Shown here: in pieces, positions 22,777-35,444 of the stretch
Layout: each line of letters begins with the position of its first letter
Numbering within the stretch: position 1 is the first letter of the stretch
Origin: Isoetes taiwanensis
Lineage: Eukaryota > Streptophyta > Lycopodiopsida > Isoetales > Isoetaceae
Length of the DNA: 64,000 nucleotides
NCBI GenBank assembly: GCA_021234155.1
Contig: JAJEKV010000028.1
Location: 8,228,875 to 8,292,874, forward strand
Reading direction: 5' to 3'
The notes under the pieces: generated by a model
The model's input: the letters and a program-made list of their open reading frames with translations, nothing else
Told to the model about the DNA's origin: nothing
Database searches by the model: none
Position numbers and translations under genes: made by a program

Positions 22777-25700
22777 ATGTCTAGCCGCTTTGGAGCATCA
22801 CTTTTGACTGGTATTAAGGTATATAAAGGTGGTCCTGGATTTCAGATATGGAAAGAACAAATGACGAATGTTTTGGAGAACGAAAATTTATGGGATTTGT
22901 TCAGGAAGATGGGAGAGCAGCTCTTCTGATACAAATGCAACAGGAACTACTGTGAACAGTAGTGAAAATGAAAGAGCTAAGATCAAAGAAGCATATGCTA
23001 TCTTGACAAGAAATGTTGGAGCATCTGTTTTGCACAAAGTAAGGGGAAAAGCACCAGGAGAAATCTGGAGGTATTTACTCAAATACTTTGTAGAAAAATC
23101 GTCCTCTCAGATTGATATTCTTGATAACGTACTTAGAAAATTAAGACTTAAAGAGGAAGATGATCTCACCAAGTTCTTTTCTAAGTTTGATAATATAGTA
23201 GCAGATTTGGAGGGTGCAGGAGTGATCATGATTGAGCAGCAGAAACTCTTACATGTAGCTAGGGCTATTGGAAGGAACAAACCGTTGACTACATTAATCA
23301 GAAATGTGGGAAAATCTAGGAAAACTGCTGAAGAGATGGTAAGAACAGAATTTGAGCAGCACAAGATACTTTGTGATGATTATGATGACAATATTGAAGT
23401 GTTGTATATAGGCAGAGGAAAGTACAAGGGAAGCAACTCTAATACATCAAAGGAAAAAGGACAAATTGGACCCTATTATCGCTGTAAGGCACTTGGCCAT
23501 GTAAAAGCAGATTGCTCCAAGTTAAAAGAAGTGAGTGTTATAATTGTGGTGGAAAAGGACATTTTGCAAATAGGTGTTCTAGGAGCAGAGGAGGAAGGAG
23601 AAAAAGTAACCGAGGGAGAGGATCTTGCAGAGGTCGAGGAAGAGGCTCTGGAAAACAAAATGCTACAGTTAACTTTGCTGAAGATTATTTGAGAATGAAA
23701 TAAAATTTCTTGGGAAAAGAGTGGGAAACCTTTTTGGCTTGAATATTAATTGTTTGCCAACTGTGAATGCAATCATTGTCCCTAATATCAATGTATATAT
23801 GGGATCAAAGACTGTGCCACATCAGTAACAAAAATACAGAGCTCATGATTAAGCAAGGAATGATTCAAGCTGATAAATCTAGTGAAGGGGAAAAGATCTG
23901 TTATGAATGCATGCTAGGAAAGCATATCAGGTTGCCATTCAAAAAATCAAATAAAAGAGCTAATTAAAAGAATACTGGACATGGTACATACAGATCTTTG
24001 TGGACCACTTAATGTGAGAAGCATTACTGGCAAAAGGTACTTCATTATGTTCATTGATGACTTCAACAGAAGAACCAAATGTGTATGTCTGAGAATTAAG
24101 GATGAGGCCTTTGAGGCATTTAAAATGTTTGCAGCAGAAGTAGAACTTGAGACTGGAAGAAAGATTAAATGTGTGCATTCAGACAGGAGAGGAGAATACC
24201 TATCAGGCTGAATTTACGAGATATTGCTGGTCAAAAGGAATTAAGAGGCAACTTACCTGCAGCGTTTTCCCACAGCAGAATAGGGTGGCAGAAAGGAAGA
24301 ATAGGACGATCCTAAATGCTGTTAGGGCAATGTTAAAACATGCAGGATTACCTAATTTGCTGTGAGAGGAAGCAGTAAGAACTGCAGTGGAAGTTCAAAA
24401 CATGTTGCCTTCAACAAATGGGACAATGCCCGAGATGCTCTGGTCTAGCAAAAAACCTAATTTTGACACATTAAGAACATATGGTTGCTTAGGGTTTGTG
24501 CACGTTCCCAAGGAGCGAAGGCTAAAACTTGATGACAGGGCCAAAGTTGCCTACTTAATAGGCTATGATGAGCATTTGAAGGCTCACAGAATGTTTGCGC
24601 CAGCAAAGAGAAAGATTGTAGTAAGCAGGGATGTGACTTTTGATGAAAGTCAATGCTACAAGACCAACAAACCTATTCTTGTTAGTGTTGACAAAAAGGA
24701 AGATGATGACACATGACATAGAATGGATAATGCATCTATACTTGATGATGATGACAATGAAACTAACTCTAATATTGTGCAAGAAAAGGTAATCACTAGA
24801 GAGACACAAGTCTCAATCAATCATGATCAGGATACAGTAGCAGGAAGAGACGACGAGGCTACTGATCCAAGGGCTGGTCAAGGCAGGAGGACTAACACTC
24901 AAATCTTACAAGAGGAAGCAAAGGTTAGTACTTAACTCTTTGGTAGAGATTCCTCTAGGAGAAGCAGAAGATTAAGGAATACCTATGTAGAAATAAACCT
25001 AGTTGAAATATTACTATGCTTGATTTTGAAGCACTTAAAAATTTTGAAGAGGCAATAGATGCAGAAGAATGGAATAAGGCAATGGAAAATGAACTCAATG
25101 CATTTAAAAGGACTGATACATCTAAGGGTAAGAATATAGTAGGATGCAAGTGGACCTATAAGATCAAGCAAAAACAGATGGAAAGCCTGTCAAATCCAAG
25201 GCAAGGCTCATTGCACAAGGACTCATCCAAAAGAAGGGCGTGACTATGAAGATACCTTTTCTCCCATAGTTAAAATAGCCAGCATTAGGATGCTTTTATC
25301 AATGGCAAACGCACAAGATTTAGAAGTATATCACATGGATGTGACCACTGCTTTTCTCAATGCTAAACTAGGGGAAGACATCTACATGGGACAACCCCCT
25401 GGTTTTGAGCAAGGGAGAGAGAAAGTATGGAAATTAAAAACAGCAGTCTATGGGCTAAAACAGTCGCCAAGATAGTGGTATCTCTACATGGACTCATCTT
25501 GAAAGAGCGAGGATTTATCAAACTTAAGGATGATGGGAACATATATTTATTTAAGGAAGGATCTACTTTCTGTTATATTGCTTTTTATGTAGATGACAAT
25601 ATCATGGTTAGCAGAAACCTAAGCATCCTTCAGAAATGCAAAGACATCTTAATGAATAGGTTTGAAATGACTGACTTGGGTGAATTAAAAAAGTTTTTAG

Positions 25701-26544
25701 GCATTGAAGTTCACAAAGACAGAAATAGAAAAATTACGACTCTTTCTTAGGGACAAAATGTAGCAATGTACTGAAAAGGTTTAATATGAAGGAATATAAA
25801 ACAGTTAGAACTCCAATGGTTCCTGAAAACAAGTTATCGAGTGATTTGTGTCTTAAAACAGAAGAAGGAAAAATTGAAGCCCAAATCTACCATATCGAGA
25901 ATTAGTTGGATGCCAATTATATTTGGCAAATTGTACCATGCCAGATGTCTCTTATGCTGTTAATATTCTGAGATATTGTAATAATCTAGGTGTATGTCAC
26001 TGGCAGGCAGCAAAAAGGGTTTTAAGATACCTCAAAGGGACAGTCAATTTTGGTATAATGCTCAACTCAAGTAATTTGGAACTTGACTCCTTTTGTGACT
26101 CGGATTGGGGTGGAGATCCTGATGAGAGGAAATCCACATCTGGATCTATCTTAACGCTAGGTGGTGGATCAATATCTTGGAAATGCAAAAAACAAAGTTC
26201 AATAGCTCTTTCTTCTGCAGAGGCGTAATATGCAGCTACTACACTTGCAGCCAAAGAACTTGTGTGGAGCAGGAGGTTATTAAATGAACTGGGAATGACA
26301 CAGAAGGATCCATTAATATTGCAGTAAGATAGTACAAGCTGTATTGCCATGACAAAAAACCATGTGTTACATGAAAGAAGCAAGCACATAGAGTCAGAGA
26401 TGCATTTTATTCGTGATTTGGTAATCAAGAATATTGGAAAGGTACATTATGTGCATACTGAAAAACAATTAGCAGACATTCTCACAAAGCCACTGACTGA
26501 GAACAAATTTAGCAAGCTGAGAAGTTTGATAAATTGCAAAGATT
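22777..26544 (+). mobile_element. Copia internal region A (defective)
   Basis: Gag starts at ATG 22777. Zinc knuckles follow at about 23476-23580 (YYRCKALGHVKADC and CYNCGGKGHFANRC) across a frameshift. Comparison with copy B shows that about 380 bp covering the protease and the start of the pre-integrase region is deleted at about 23685. Integrase (CVHSDRRGEYL, then QQNRVAERKNRTI) covers about 23980-24720. RT covers about 25016-25750 with HMDVTTAFLNAKLGEDIYM and a YVDDNIMV box. RNase H covers about 25920-26540. Many frameshifts and stops make it non-autonomous. Domain order (integrase before RT) confirms Copia. Confidence 0.9.
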
Positions 26545-27138
26545 CTGTGAAAGACATCATAATGAAATATAGACTAGCAGGATGCTTCATGAGCACAGTT
26601 GAAGATCCATGATGCAATCTGAAGGATTGGAATGATTATAGCCTAGGTATCATTAGGTTGATTATTGGACCTAAGGTTACTAGGTTATTATATGTGCATA
26701 AGAACGAGAAGCCAAATTAAGCTTTAATGGTTATAGGCGGTCAAATGGCATAGTGCCATATTGATTGTTCAAAATTGGAAACATGGTGCAAATCCGATGA
26801 GGAGCTTTGGGTGCCGATTCTTCCTGAATTGGTGCCGACTGTGATAAAATGGCTCAATGCCTGCATGTACATATACTGAAGGCGGATTGGATTCATCTGC
26901 AGATGAATGCCTGTGCTCTCAGGTTGTAAATTTTGAAGTTCATAGTGCTACAGTGATTGAAGTCTATACTTGTGAACAGTGTTTCGTGTAGTGACTTTTC
27001 TACAGTCACTTGTTTTTAACCATTGTATTTCTCATATTAAATATATGTTCTAGAACGTGGTTGTTTGAAGCAGATCAAGGATAAATATTGCATTGTAACT
27101 TTAAGTTTGCTAGACATTTAATTCTCTAATTTCTATCA
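26545..27138 (+). repeat. Copia middle LTR, 5' end deleted
   Basis: Matches the other two LTRs from CTGTGAAAGACATCATAATG to TTTCTATCA, but its first 27 or so bases and the adjacent polypurine tract are missing. The RNase H end (AAATTGCAAAGATT) joins straight to internal LTR sequence. It serves as 3' LTR of copy A and 5' LTR of copy B. The primer site after it (GTGGTCATAGCAAGGTTC) is damaged. Confidence 0.88.
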
Positions 27139-27159
27139 GTGGTCATAGCAAGGTTCAAA

Positions 27160-29123
27160 ATGTCTAGCTAGTTTAGAGCGTCATTTTTTACTGGTATTAA
27201 GGTGTATGAAGGTGGTCCTGGATTTTAGATATGGAAAGAACAAATGAAAAATGTTTTGGAGAATGAAAATTTATGGGATTTGTTGCAGGACACTAATGAA
27301 TCTTCAAGTGCTGTTGCAGGAAGAAGGGAGAGCAGTTCTTCTGATACAAATGCAACAGGAACTACTGAGCAGTAGTGGAAATGAAAGAGCTAAGATCAAA
27401 GAAGCATATGTTATCTTGACAAGCAAAGTTGGAGCATCTATTTTGCTCAAGTAAGGGGAAAAGCACCAGGAGAAGGCTGGAGGTATTTACTCAGACACCT
27501 TGAAGAAAAATTGTCCTCTCAGATTGATATTCTTGATAAAGCACTTAGAAAATTAAGACTTAAAGAGGAAGATGATCTCACCAAGGTCTTTTCTAAGTTT
27601 GATAATATAGTAGCAGATTTGGAGGGTGCAGGAGTAATTATGATTGAGCAGCAGAAACTCTTAAGGGAACAAACAATTGGCTACATTAATCAGAAATGTG
27701 GTAAAATCTAGGAAAACTGCTGAAGAGATGATAAGAACAGAATTTGAGCAGCACAAGATACTTTGTGATAATTATGATGACAATATTGAAGTGCTGTATA
27801 TAGACAAAGAAAAGTACAAGGAAAGCAGCTATAATACATCAAAGGAAAAAGGACAAATTGGACCCTATTATCACTGTACGACATTTGGCCATGTAAAAGC
27901 AGATTGCCCCAAGTTAAAAGAAGTAGAGTGTTATAATTGTGGTGGAAAAGGACATTTTGCAAATAGGTGTTCTAGCAGCGAAGGAGGAAGGAGAAAAAGT
28001 AACAGAGGGAGAGGATCTTTCAGAGGTCGAGGGAGAGGTTGTGGAAAACAAAATGCTACAGTTAACTTTGCAGAAGAGACTGAAGAATATACAAGTGAAG
28101 AAGACGAGGACGCTGAGGTAAGAAACAATGATATTTTGGCTATTTCAAGAAAAGAATCTAATGATGTAAATGACATGCTGATATTAGATAGTGGAGCAGA
28201 AAAAATAGTGACAGGTTCAGCAAAACTATTCAAGCAAGAAAATGAAGAGAGGACTGGATATGTTAAACTTGGAAATGGAGAGTTACAAAAGGTTTAGTGT
28301 GCTGGTACTTTGGAGCTCTTCGATCTGCAAGAGAAAGCCATAGTTTTGAAGGGCGTTTTATGTGTGCCAACTCTAGTTAGAAATCTAATCTCAATAAGCC
28401 AATTAGTAGACATGGGTTATACAGTTGTCTTTGACAGATTACAATGTACTTTGTTTGAGAATGAAATCAAATTTCTTGGGAAAAGAGTGGGAAATCTTTT
28501 TGGCTTGAATATTAATTGTTTGCCTACTATGAATGCAATCATTGTCCCTAATATTAATGTATGGCATGAAAGACTGTGCCACACCAATAATAACAAAAAT
28601 ATAGTAGAGCTCATGATTATGCAAGGAATGATTCAAACTGATAAATCTAGTGAAGGGGAAAAGATCTGTTATGAATGCATGCTAGGAAAACATACCAGGT
28701 TACCATTCAAGAAATCAAATAAAAGGGCTAATTTAAAAGAATACTGGACACGATACATACAGATCTTTGTAGACCACTTAATGTGAGAAGCATTACTGGC
28801 AAAAGGTACTTCATTACATTCATTGATGACTTCAACAGAAGAACCAAATGTGTATGTCTGAGAACTATGGATGAGGCCTTTGAGGCATTTAAAATGTTTG
28901 CAACAGAAGTAGAACTTGAGACTCGAAGAAAGATTAAATGTGTGCATTCAGACAGGGGAGGAGAATACCTATCTGCTGAATTTAAGAGATATTGCTGGTC
29001 AAAAGGGATTAAGAGGCAACTTACCTGCAGTTTTTTCCCGCAGCAGAATAGGGTGGCAGAAAGGAAGAATAGGACGATTCTAAATGCTGTTAGGGCAATG
29101 TTAAAACATGCAGGATTACCTAA
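27160..29123 (+). mobile_element. Copia internal region B, part 1
   Basis: Second Copia internal region, about 90% like A by eye but with the protease kept. Gag starts at ATG 27160 with an early TAG at codon 4. The two zinc knuckles lie at about 27866-27971 in one frame, protease motif LILDSGAEKIVTG is near 28180, the pre-integrase HERLCH motif near 28570, and the integrase core (CVHSDRGGEYLSAEF) near 28940. It is cut at 29123, inside integrase, by a DNA transposon and resumes at 41671. Confidence 0.9.
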
Positions 29124-29221
29124 GGGTAGAAGCATGAAAGGGTGATTCAATTTTTTTGTATATTGATGTAAAAATTTGAACTGGGTTAAAGTGTTTGTAA
29201 TGTACATTTTGAATTTTACAT

Positions 29222-29352
29222 GGAGTTGTCTATCATTAATAAAGGCGGTTGACGTACAATATTCTCCATAATTATACCAAATCCTCCCGAAATCTTGTAC
29301 TAGCTTCTCTATCAATAAAATCTAAATATCTTGCCTGCGAAAAAAAAAAAAA
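29222..29352 (+). other. AATAAA plus A-run near the transposon's left end
   Basis: ATCAATAAAATC at about 29311 is followed by about 20 bases and then A12 at 29340-29351, the pattern of a polyadenylated insert such as a short retroposon. No 5' boundary or target duplication was found. Confidence 0.2.
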
Positions 29353-29567
29353 CTTTGGCGCACATTTTGAACTTTCCTCAATCGATCAAACATGGCTATG
29401 GATTCTACCTCAACGAAAACTTGGCCCGAATCGATTATAGCTGCTCCTAAATCGAATGCATTTCAAGAAACAAATGTATCTTGAAGAAATTGAAATCCCT
29501 TTCCTTCAAGTAGTAATACAAATCCCTTCAAGCAGTAATACAAATCTGGTTAATAATCTGATTTTTT

Positions 29568-32526
29568 GTGCAGGATGTTGTATCCCCTTTCTGCAGAATG
29601 GATCGATGTCTTAAAGCACCAGTTGAAGAAGAAACTATGGAAGAAGGATTGGACTCTCATGCAAGCACTTCGAGGTCAAGATCGGTTCAAATTTCAATCC
29701 TCCCCGTTGATGAAGTTTCGAAAGCACCGTTACAAGCAGGCAAAGAAAATCGAAACAGAGGGTTTGTAGGGGTGGATACGTGACAAAGCCAATTAGAAGA
29801 AAGGTGATTCATGCTTCTGTAAATCTCATAATGAATGAGGTATCTAATTTGACTCCAAAACAGCAAAGTATATTTGCAAGAAGATTATTGCAGACAAAAG
29901 ATTGCAATTCCTATTTGAGCCAGGCCATTGGAAGGCCTCAAGAGGCTATCGTGGAAAACAGATCCGTAAAGAATTTAAAGGATGGCCTCCAAGACGTCAA
30001 AAATGCAAATAGCAATGACGGACTTGCCGCAAAGCATTCTCAGTACTATCTATGGTGGTTGGAGAGGAAGGAGAATTACGTAAGACTTCACTAGTAGCTA
30101 AGTTGCTTTGAAAATACATCCTAGAAATATGAAACTAACAAAGGAGAGAAGGAAAAGAATGTCACTAGGTGGAACAAATCAGGGCATTAGCGGTCGAAAT
30201 CCAAAATCAAATACGATAGATCGGGCTATGAAGGATATGGTTGCTCGGGCTTTGGTTAGATAACTCAAAGGTTTCACCAAAAAATTAGAGATGTCATGAA
30301 GAAGAGGACACAACCAATTCAATATATTGACATTACACAGTGCACGACTCGTAATTTAGTCAGAATTGCATCTTGTTTTCGAATAAAGATGTTTTTTATT
30401 TTGTAACACTGATGTAAAGTTTGTAGATTTCTTTACTTTTTGGCAGAATAAAGATGTCTTTTATTTTGTAACACTGATGTAAAGTTTGTAACAGATTTCT
30501 TTACTTTTTGAATGTAATGTAGATGCAGACTGCCCTAGTTGTTCTACATGGAAATGTCAAATTATTTCATGGCAACACGTACATGTATATTTGTTTACAT
30601 GTATATTCTGGATGTATATTTGTTTACATGTATATTCTGGATGTATTGTAGATGTAGGCAGTAACTAAGAAGAAATTAGTGTGGAGATGTATTAATTGTC
30701 AAAAAATTATGTGACTTCATAGTAAATGAAATAAAATTCATGTCAGAATGTACATGTATGTGTGGGAGTTTAGGGTCTTGAATATGTAAAAGATTTGTAT
30801 GTAATGTAATGTAATGAGGTGACTAATTTTATTTCACTCAGAATTTTACAGTCAATTATTCCGCAATTTTGTGGATCAAATCCGTGAGGTTCGGATTGGG
30901 CTTAGGCAATTTGAATACTTAAAACCTTCTTGCATTAGAAAGCTAAAGGAAAGAAACACATGTTGTTGCGTGAAACATGAGCAATTAGATCTGTACAAGC
31001 ATGCATTTAATTTGATGAGGTCAAGACTCCATGAAAATTGTTCGCGTAATTGTGGTGTGTGCGCGATCAAGCTCATGCCGGAATATGTCAAGCCAAGGAC
31101 AAGACATTTGATAATGTTAGCATATTTTGGAGGGCTATGGTATGTGACAGAGCAAAGAAAGCAACGAAAGTGGCATAAGCTACAATGTATCAAATCGATT
31201 GTGGAAATTGTGGGAAACAATTAATTGAGTTGTGTCCAAGAGAATACAAGGAGCGATTGATCAAACGCTTGATTGGCAAGTCTATGGTTACGCAATGAGC
31301 CCTCAAGAAAGGAACTTCACGAAGACTAAAGCTAATTGACAAGAAAGGCAGCTCCAAAGAATATGTTGGATAACATGTTTGATCATATGTCGAAGTTTGT
31401 ATATCATAACTTTGTGGCACATTGGCAGAGCAAACAATTCAAGGAATCCATGAAGAGTCTTCGTGATGATACCGTATTATCAGTTGTTGATTTCTTGGAG
31501 AATTATACTTTGAAGCCATTCAACGAGATTCAAACACAACATTGGTACAATGAACAAATCAGATGTTCAAGGTACAGGGTAAAATGAGGAAATGTGTGCA
31601 CTTCTTTATTTCAGATGACAAAACACATGATACTCACTTTGTACAAAAAGCATTCAAGATGCACCTCAATTGGTCGAAAGAAAATGGTGCCGGTCATATG
31701 AAATACCACTTAGTTTGGTCCGACGGTAAAGCAGCCCAATTCAAGTCGAGAAGAGCTTTCTATCATGTAACTAGGTATCATCAAGAGCATAAGGTCGAAT
31801 GCACTAGAATTTCTTTGGCTCGTGACATGGGAAGGGCACACATGATCGGAGAAGGAGCCATAGCCAAACTATAGCTCGAGGCGAACAAAAAAAAAAAGGA
31901 TGGGAAAGTGATAAAAAATGCGAAACCGCATGTGAGGTTCTTGAAGAGAAAATTTCGATGTGGAAAGGGTATTTTGGAAGGTGTCCGACATTGACCGCTT
32001 CCCAAAGATTTGATATGCTCCCCAAAGAAAGGGGTGCAATCTCTTCATTGCATTATCATCCATAGATCCAAATGATCCAACAAAGTTAATGTGTAGATCT
32101 CTTTCATGTTTTTGTAAGGCATGCATCAATTTTGATTGGCCTGCTTGTGAGAATGCTGATCATTGTGGCAGGTGGGAGTTGAGAAAACTAGAACCTATAA
32201 ACAGGGACAATGTTGAAGAAGATGGGTACAAGGCAGAGGACTTGTGGGCAAATGACGTGGACAATGTGGATGAGACAGTGCAGGTTGGAGATTATTTTGC
32301 ATCATTCACATCCCCAGACAATTATGAAAGGGTCCCTTATTATCTCATCCAGTGCACAGAAGTGAAACATGCCCTCGAAGAAGACACCAAGGATGACTCA
32401 AGTTTATTCGAGGTACTTAGTTTGCAACTCAAGTTTTTGGTGCAACTCAAGTTAATGACAGTTTTTGTCATTAATTATAAAATGCAAAGTACAATTACTG
32501 AAATAGTATACCAAAACAAACATTAA
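29568..32526 (+). pseudogene. DDE-like transposase relic (SDG-x4-QFKS family)
   Basis: Plus-strand blocks in order: N-terminal helical region (29780-30094, TPKQQSIFARRLLQTKDC); a Cys-rich block (30871-31224) with KPSCIRKLKERNTCCCVKH, HENCSRNCGVC and DCGNCGKQLIELCPREY; a block with FVAHWQSKQFKES then VLSVVDFLENYTLKPFNEIQ (31385-31535); HLVWSDGKAAQFKSRRAF (about 31700-31760); and a C-terminal Cys region (32089 on) with SCFCKAC...WPACENADHCGRWE. Aspartates in VVDF and WSDG are where this widespread transposase-like family has its likely catalytic acids; the usual GHGKG motif reads DMGRAH here. Introns are probable (for example about 30080-30860), but stops at 31298 and 31334 and frame changes show decay. 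I cannot name the family with certainty. Confidence 0.65.
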
Positions 32527-32749
32527 AGCCAACAAGGAATTTCAAGGTGCGAAATTTATGATCCGCACACTAACAAAATATGGTAACCAAAGCCAAATAG
32601 GAAAATATGTTCGTGAGTATTTTTCTTTAAATGCATCTTGAAGCATCCAAGCATCCGCCAAAAATTTCTGATGTTGGTCCGTAAACCTCTTGAACAATAC
32701 CATCTCGCATGAAATGAACATTAAACTGTTAGGGTGTGTATACCACACC

Positions 32750-33150
32750 AAACCATGCACCATACCATGCCCCACACTATCATATTCACCAGAACGAGCA
32801 CATCCCACCACACACCACACCATTCACCACACACCCCACCACACACCACACCATTCACCACACACCATACACCAACTATCATATTCACCAGAACGAGCAC
32901 ATCCCACCACACACCACACCATTCACCACACTCCCCACCACACACTACACCATTCACCACACACCATACACCATACACCAAATGGTGGAGTGTGGAGCGG
33001 TGGTGGAGTGTGGTGGTGGGGGGTGGTGGTGTGGTGTGTGGTGGTGGTGGTGTGTGTAGTGGTGTGTGGTGGTATGATGTGGTGTGGTGGAGTGTGGTGG
33101 GGTGTGGTGTTGTGGATTGTGGTGTGGTGTTGTGGGGTGTGGTGTGGTAC
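32750..33150. repeat. CA/CCACAC repeat array followed by its GT/GGTG inverse
   Basis: From about 32750 to 32978 the plus strand is CACACC-rich. It includes two copies of a 99-bp unit starting CATATTCACCAGAACGAGC (32781 and 32880), each with CCATTCACCACACACC subunits. From about 32985 to 33150 it switches to GTGGTG-rich sequence, so the halves are roughly self-complementary and could fold into a long imperfect hairpin. Frames on both strands give His/Thr- or Val/Gly/Trp-rich runs that are not proteins. Confidence 0.9.
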
Positions 33151-34042
33151 AAGGTCACAAAATATATCAGTCGAAACAATCAAGTAACTGTTTTGATTGA
33201 CCAAAAAGTGTACAAGGCTTCTTTAAATCAGAAATCTTTTTTCTTCAAAAAAAAAAAGACTTACATAGTCATAAAGTATACTATCAGTAGTATACAAGTA
33301 CTATTTAATTAAAGTGGGACTCATTCCATTCCCACTTTTTTTCGGAACCCTGTTATTTTACACAAAAAGGAGCACCCCGACCCGAAAACTGTCCTTAATT
33401 CAAAATTTTGTCTGTTTCTGTGCATCCAAGCTTTCTCCCAGTTTTCTCAGATAACGAGTCGAGTCCTTGTTTTGGGGCTTATTTGTCCTTCAAAATAAGA
33501 GTTTTTCGCGTGAGGGTGAAATCCTTCACCAAGACATTCTGGCTCTATTTTCTTAGGTGGGTAGACAAGAGATCACAAATTCCAACAAAAATTAAGCAAA
33601 TTGTTTACTAAATCACCAAAAAATACTAGTTTTGAGATACCTTATATTTATAAATGGGCTCATTACAATATATATTACAGTGGGTGAAGAGACCATAGTG
33701 GTCGTATGGGCACAATGATTACACCCTGTTTACACATGAACCACCTAGTGCAAAGGGCTCGTGGAGCTCTCTCCAAGTCACGGAGCAACTTACAGACGAT
33801 AGAAATTTGTATGAGGAGTTCCTTCATGGGCCACGTGCTTGTATGTCCAACTGATGTCACCACCCTCTTCTCGGCACCTTTCTTCAATGAACTGGTCTTT
33901 TCATTGCTCCCAAGCTTGTACTATCTGGTCGAGATAAGGACTGCAGAAGACAAAATCAAGTTAGTCAAGTGATGCTACAGGCAAAAAAAATAAAATAAAA
34001 CACAGTTCTTAGGGCCATTTTTGAAAATAAATAGGGCGAGAG

Positions 34043-34645
34043 CTTTTCACTCGCGAAGTCGAAAGGCGTACCGTCGAGGGAAAAACACATGTCGGTTGCC
34101 TTTTCGACTCGCCAAATCGAGAAAAGGCAGCTCAAAGTGAAAACGCAGGTTTTAGGGGTCAAAAGGCCTTTCGACTCGCGAGTCGAGAAAAAGCGTAAAG
34201 CCAAAAACGAGGTTTTTAATGAGAAGGCCTTTCTCGACTCAGCGAAGTCGAGAAAGGCGTTCAAAAGCGAAAACGCAGGTTTTAGGGCCTTTCTTTCGAC
34301 TTCGCGAAGTCGAAAGGCAAAATTTTTGTTTAAAAACGGTTTTAAGGGTCCGGAAGGCCTTTCGACTCACGAGTCGAGAAAGGCAAACTCGCAAAGTTTA
34401 AAACACGGGTTTTAGGGTCGAGGAGGCCTTTCGACTTCGCTGAGTCGAGAAAGGCAGCTCAAAGTGAAAAATGCAGGTCTAAAGGCCAATTCTGTGGAAA
34501 AGGCAGGTCTGAGGAACTTTCTCGACTCGCGAGTCGAGAAAGGCAGCTCAGAGTGAAAAATGCAGGTTTGAGGACCAGTTCTATGGAAAAGGCAGGTCTG
34601 AGGAACTTTCTCAACTCACGAGCCGGCTCGTGAGTCGAGAAAGGA
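34043..34645. repeat. array of nine palindromes in 56-90 bp spacing
   Basis: Near-perfect palindromes built on CTTTCTCGACTCGCGAGTCG occur at about 34043, 34099, 34167, 34228, 34288, 34357, 34426, 34516 and 34605. The spacers share GGCAGCTCAAAGTGAAAA and GCAGGTTTTAGGG phrases. The unit at 34516 is symmetric over 26 bases. A lone related palindrome (TTCTCGACTCGGTAGTCGAGAA) lies at about 36643, near the other end of the same element. Confidence 0.85.
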
Positions 34646-34860
34646 AGCTCAGAGTGAAAAAAGGAGGTCTGAGGGCTAGTTCTGAGTTTCTATCTCCAAT
34701 ATCATGGAGCACAAATCCTGACTAATTGGACCATATTCTATGTATTTTCTATGTATTTTCTAATGCACACCATTTCCTATGCACTTTCTATGTATAGCAA
34801 TACAAAAAATCGACCCTCCCTTTTTTAATATGTCAATATGTCAATATTTTGCAAAGATAG

Positions 34861-35105
34861 CTTTTTTAAATGGGACACTATATACTATGTATTTTGTAAT
34901 TTCTAATAAGCACAATACACTATATACTATATAACTACAAAATGAGAAGCTTTTTTAAATGGGACACTATATACTATGTATTTTGTAATTTCTAATAAGC
35001 ACAATATACTATATGACTACAAAATGAGAAGCTTTTTTAAATGGAACACTATATACTATGTATTTATTAATAAGCACAATATCCTATATACTATGTATTT
35101 TTTAT
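34861..35105. repeat. AT-rich tandem repeat, three units
   Basis: A unit beginning CTTTTTTAAATGG(G/A)ACACTATAT starts at 34861, 34950 and 35032 (periods 89 and 82). Each unit holds TACTATGTATTT and AATAAGCACAATA. Confidence 0.8.
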
Positions 35106-35444
35106 GAAAAAATACACTCGCTATATATTTTCTATGAAAAAATAGACATCACGAAATAATGTTCTAGTACGGACACAAAACTACCCCGCTTTTTTTTCCC
35201 CCTCATTTTCGAAATTTGAATTTGGTACATACCTTTTGGTCCTTGTTCTTTTCCACGATGGTTCTAATGGCTCATTAAGACCCGGCTATGGCGATGGCGA
35301 CCTCTTTTTACTTTTCTCGGAAGCTATTTGGGCAAGAACCACGGGCTTTTTCATCAAGCCGTTCGTGAACCGTAGCCGTGCATAGCTTTTTGCAAGAAAT
35401 AGGGATTAAATGAACCTTAGCAGATTACATGAACAAGATCCGGG

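Noticed and set aside
32690-33312. Long overlapping ORFs rich in His/Thr, Val/Gly/Trp or Pro/His
   Set aside because: They are translations of the CACACC and GTGGTG simple repeats on all frames.
34043-34645. CRISPR-like array of spaced repeats
   Set aside because: The repeats are palindromes of changing arm sequence, the spacers are themselves related, there are no cas genes, and the DNA is plant nuclear.
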